A stretch of 64,000 nt of DNA. Source: Symsagittifera roscoffensis. Taxonomy: Eukaryota; Xenacoelomorpha; Acoela; Convolutidae. This document shows, piece after piece, positions 60,480 through 64,000 of the stretch. Within the stretch, counting starts at the first letter, position 1. Every line of letters starts with the position of its first letter. The stretch spans positions 33,182,599-33,246,598 of the forward strand of contig NC_087063.1 in NCBI RefSeq assembly GCF_963678635.1, in the 5' to 3' direction. The notes beneath the pieces are model-generated. The model did not search any database and was not told the DNA's origin. It worked only from the letters and a program-made list of their open reading frames with translations. The translations under genes were made by a program, and so were the position numbers.

Positions 60480-62325
60480 TACCAGGGGCCAGAGTGGCTG
60501 TGGGTGGATAGTGGATCTCCCGTGACAATTTTCAGCATGAGACCTAAGAGCAACATTAGGTAAAATAAACTTTCAACTACAACCATCGCAAGAAGAATAT
60601 TTGGACTACAATAACAACCTATTATACATACTGGGGAAGGTCGCAGTGACGATGGCACTAAACGGCTGGGCTGGTCTAGCGCAGGTGTCGGTGATAGCAG
60701 GGAACCACCAGTCAATCATTGGGCGCGATCTAAAGGGCACCCTAAGACTCGAACTAGTTCAAAGAGGAAAAGTGATGGAAATAACTGGCGAAGGGAGCAG
60801 CCAGGACGCAGAGGGATACGACGAATTCCAAACGTAGTTCTGTAAGTTACACCCAAATTTATTTACCAGAATAAAGAAAAATTCGAAACTCCAAAGTAGG
60901 GGCCGAATTTTTTGAGCTGTTAAAACCGGTACAGCTGAAGGGACGTCGGGTGCCAATCAGTTTACAGGATAAAGTAGACAAAGTAATACAGCGATTGATA
61001 ACAGAAGCCATTTTATAAAACTACAAGAATGTTCAGACAGGAATTTTGTCTCTCCTATAGTATTCACAGTAAAAAAAGAACGGAAGTATAAAACTGGCAT
61101 TGGAATAAAGAGAACTCAACAAACAGGTACACAAAAACAAGTACCAAATGCCAAATATCGACGAATTAGTCGAAGGAATAAGTCAAATAATCGCAGAACA
61201 AAAGGCGGGGGATGTATACTTTACAAGATTGGATTTCACGTACGCGTACGGACAAGTTGCGTTAGATCAAAAAACCAGTGAACAGTGTAATTTTTTTTAT
61301 CGTGGGGGAAAAGTCAACGCGAACATATCGTTTCAAAAATTGACTTTACAGGCTGACATCAATGCCGGCGGAGTTCCAAAAAGTCATTGATAATTTGCTT
61401 AAAAAATTCCCCGAGCTAACGCTTTTATAGACGACATACTGATCGCATCGAAAGGAAAAAAATCGAACACATTGCATTAGTGGAAAAAGTTCTAAAGAAA
61501 TTGGACGTATCAAACGCTTCCCTAAAATTACGAAAATGCGAATTTTCAAAGACAGAATGTGAATGATTAGGTTATCGAATCGGGAAGAACGGCGTTTCAC
61601 CATTGGTTAGAAAAACCCAAGCAGTAGAAAATTTAAAACCCCCCAAGACCAGAAAGCAACTAAAATCATTAATGGGGTCCATGCATAGCCTACACAAATT
61701 TCTACCAAAACTCGCCGAAGTTAGCGCGCCGTTGCGACCGTTATTGAGTAAAAATAATGAGTTTGCATGGACATCGGAATGTGAAAATGCATTCCAACAG
61801 TTAAAAGCGTTAGTCAAAAACATAGTAGAATTGAAATACTTAGACATTTACAGGGAAACGAGAACTGTATGAGATGCTAGCCATGATGGCCTGGGGGCTA
61901 TGCTAGAGCAGTACGGATCGCACGATTGGCACCCCATTGCGTTCGCGTCGCGTTACCTAAACCCAGCAGAGAAAAAACACTCAGCAAATGAGTTGGAACT
62001 ACTTGCGATCGTGTGGGCAACACAACAATTTCGACATTACATTTACGGACGTTATTTTACTGTTATATCGGATCACAAAGCATTACTGACATTACTAAAT
62101 TCATCATCGAAGGGAAGTAAAACATTCTTTAGTAGATTAACCCGATGGTACAATCGGTTGTTACCATACGATTTCAAGGTTGAACATAGGCAAGGGTCAA
62201 AAATGGGAATGGCAGACTACTTGTCGCGCTTCCCATCTGCATCGGCGCCAGAAACAAGCTACTACTATGAAAGTTTTACAGTCGCAAAACTGCAAATGAG
62301 AAAAAAAATGCAGTATAATTCCTAG
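60480..62325 (+). pseudogene. Element D protease, reverse transcriptase and RNase H
   Basis: The motifs are those listed for the element: DSGSP, AYGQVAL, DDILIAS, LMGSMHSLHKFLP (connection), FASRYLNPAEKKHSANELELLAIV and SDHKALL. The DYLSRFPS linker at the end is shared with elements A and B. Fossil. Confidence 0.85.
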
Positions 62326-64000
62326 GGGTCAAAAAGTAAAACAAATTCGGAAGAAACCGACGGTAGAGGGCGGAAGATCATGTTTATACGCAAAGCGTAC
62401 AATCGTAACCAATGAAAAGTCAAGAAAGCCAAAATATGCAAATAATAACCGTAAACGCACGCGCTCACTAGAGGGCTTGGTTACATGCAACCGGCGGTTA
62501 GCCAATCAGAGAGCGGATATTTGCATACCAAAGGAAATATGCAAATTACGAAACAAGAAAATCAGACGTTGTTCTCAGTCCGTAAAATCAAGTTATCTCT
62601 TCAATCAAATTTCTACATCAAACAAAAACAAGTCAACAAGTAACTCTCTCGAAAAACAAGATCCAACACCGCCATCTACAAAAGTGAATACCTCAACTCA
62701 ATCCAGAAATGTAAACCTTAATTTAGTTGTAAATAGAGTACAAGGCCAACCCCCAAGTCTAAGTTCAGATTCTGACCTTGAAGTAAAACCGCCAGAGAAA
62801 GTAGTCCCGAAAAACAATTCTACAAAGAAACTAAATACACTGATTTCGTTCCCCCATCAATTCCCCGGGTTATTTTACCCACTTGAAAACAACGAAAAAT
62901 GGATTTAATTGGTTATTCCCACCGATAGCAGAGTTGTTAAAAAGATCGCTCACCCAGACATTCTCAGCCTAAAGTTCGTTGAAGCCAATCTGGAGAAGGA
63001 CCCTATACCGAAGACCATTCGAGACGCCATACGGGACAAACACCCCAAAGCCAAGGAACTAATTACCAAGCTCGGACAGTATTATGCCCAACACTTTAAC
63101 GACTACGCCGTGCGGGAGAACTGCCTATGGATGGATGGCCGGCTAGCCATACCGAAGGATATGGCAACATCAGTCCTGAATTGATTGCACCACAACCACC
63201 ACGGGCGAGACAAGATGTTCGCAGCGGCGAAGGATGTTTGGATTTCGCTAATGCACAGAAACCTCGCGGCCAAGGCAAAAAACTGCAAAAGCTGTTTAGA
63301 AGCAAGTAAAAATCTAAAACCGCACATTCCGAAACATGACATGGGAAACACTTATGTACCTAAGGAACCTAGTGATCTAGTAAAATTGAATTTTTGGGGC
63401 CCCGTCAATTACGTACGGGGTCGAAAGAAATATGTCCTAGTAGCACAAGATACGTTCTCACATGACCATCGGCATACGTTTGTTCCAGCAATAAATCTTT
63501 AAATGTGTCAAAGTTCCTAAGGAAATACATAAATACGCTCGGTCACCCAAGGAAAATACAGATGGATCAGGCAACAGGATTCCTCTCGAACGAAAAGATT
63601 AATTTTCGTAATTACGAGGGAATAGAACTAATAAAATCCCCAGTTAAGGACCATCGTGCGACCCTGAAAATAGAAAGACGCCAAGGGTACTGGACGAACA
63701 TGAGCTGGCCGAAGCGGAGATAGAGCTCACTCACTAAGGCACCGGAGTGGCTGAAAAGGCATAAAAAAGCATGACCGAGCAAGCGGGCATCACAGTCTAC
63801 CAAAGGACTGGGAAAACGGATCCCAAGAACCCGAGAAGGTATAAACAATTAACATCAACAATAGAAAAACTAACCCCACTTACGGTGCAATTAGATAACG
63901 GAGTGTTACTTAGGAGAAGTGGGGTTTCGTTTAGATCGGCGGCTTACGAAGCAAGAATTAGAAAAAAGGACAAGACAAACACCCCGGGGACTAGTCCTAG
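62326..64000 (+). pseudogene. Element D linker and integrase region
   Basis: A Ser/Pro/Lys-rich linker (to about 62900) precedes a zinc-binding region ending CKSCLEASKNLKPH (about 63280-63330). The catalytic part has a KYVLVAQDTFS-like segment near 63430 and KIQMDQATGFLS near 63560, then DHRAT near 63650. It continues past the window edge. Fossil. Confidence 0.8.

Larger units (their letters stand above)
59344..64000 (+). mobile_element. Element D: Gypsy-type LTR retrotransposon, runs off the window
   Basis: Plus-strand gag-pol body in normal order: gag 59344-60300 with zinc knuckles near 60145-60290; protease VDSGSPVTIF near 60505; reverse transcriptase about 61000-61870 with LDFTYAYGQVAL and a DDILIASKG box near 61425; RNase H about 61880-62260 (ELELLAIVWATQQFRHYIYG, SDHKALL); linker 62280-62900; integrase from 62909 with MDQATGF and DHRAT. 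Gag begins Met-Ala-Gln-Pro as in A and C. It is a fossil with well over ten breaks. The 3' end and second LTR lie beyond 64000, so age cannot be read from LTRs. Confidence 0.9.

Overview
This is AT-rich, repeat-dominated eukaryotic DNA, most likely from an invertebrate animal. I see no prokaryotic gene organisation. There are four Ty3/Gypsy-type LTR retrotransposon insertions (one also present as a duplicate copy), a decayed Polinton/Maverick-like DNA element and degenerate repeat arrays. There is one convincing intact host-type gene: a 702-codon single-exon membrane O-acyltransferase with a C-terminal SGNH domain. That family is expanded in nematodes and a few other small invertebrates, which fits but does not prove a nematode-like source. 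A 200-base run of N at 25340-25539 shows that this is a scaffold with an assembly gap.

Layout. Bases 1-4823 hold AT-rich unassigned DNA, one copy of a hairpin-bearing dispersed repeat (about 1940-2165) and a 29-bp minisatellite (about 2855-3380). Bases 4824-18496 are an old Gypsy-type element (C, minus strand). A younger Gypsy-type element (A, 6597-13676, minus strand) is inserted into its integrase region with a clean 5-bp target duplication. Bases 18497-21995 are non-coding and include a probable hAT-like MITE and a hairpin. The acyltransferase gene is at 21996-24104 (minus). The inverted partner of the hairpin repeat (about 25100-25339) runs straight into the gap.

Bases 25584-43064 contain two successive copies of an 8.7-8.8 kb unit, roughly 98% identical by eye. 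Each unit is 2.3 kb of flank plus a Gypsy-type element (B, minus strand). Copy 1 is cut off inside gag and copy 2 has both LTRs (36545-43947). This may be a true tandem duplication or two haplotypes scaffolded end to end. Bases 43948-51919 are a degenerate tandem and dispersed repeat array, and element B sits in a member of the same family. Bases 51920-58327 are a 6.4-kb fossil with inverted terminal repeats and a decayed family-B DNA polymerase (Polinton/adintovirus type). From about 59.1 kb to the window end is a plus-strand Gypsy-type element (D) that leaves the window.

The four LTR elements look like one lineage. In all four the Gag start codon straddles the LTR/primer-binding-site junction, so the primer-binding site also encodes the first Gag residues (Met-Ala-Gln). 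Element B is also peppered with a near-palindromic CCC-N3-GGG motif, far above what base composition predicts. All percentages and repeat counts were made by eye, and no database search was run.
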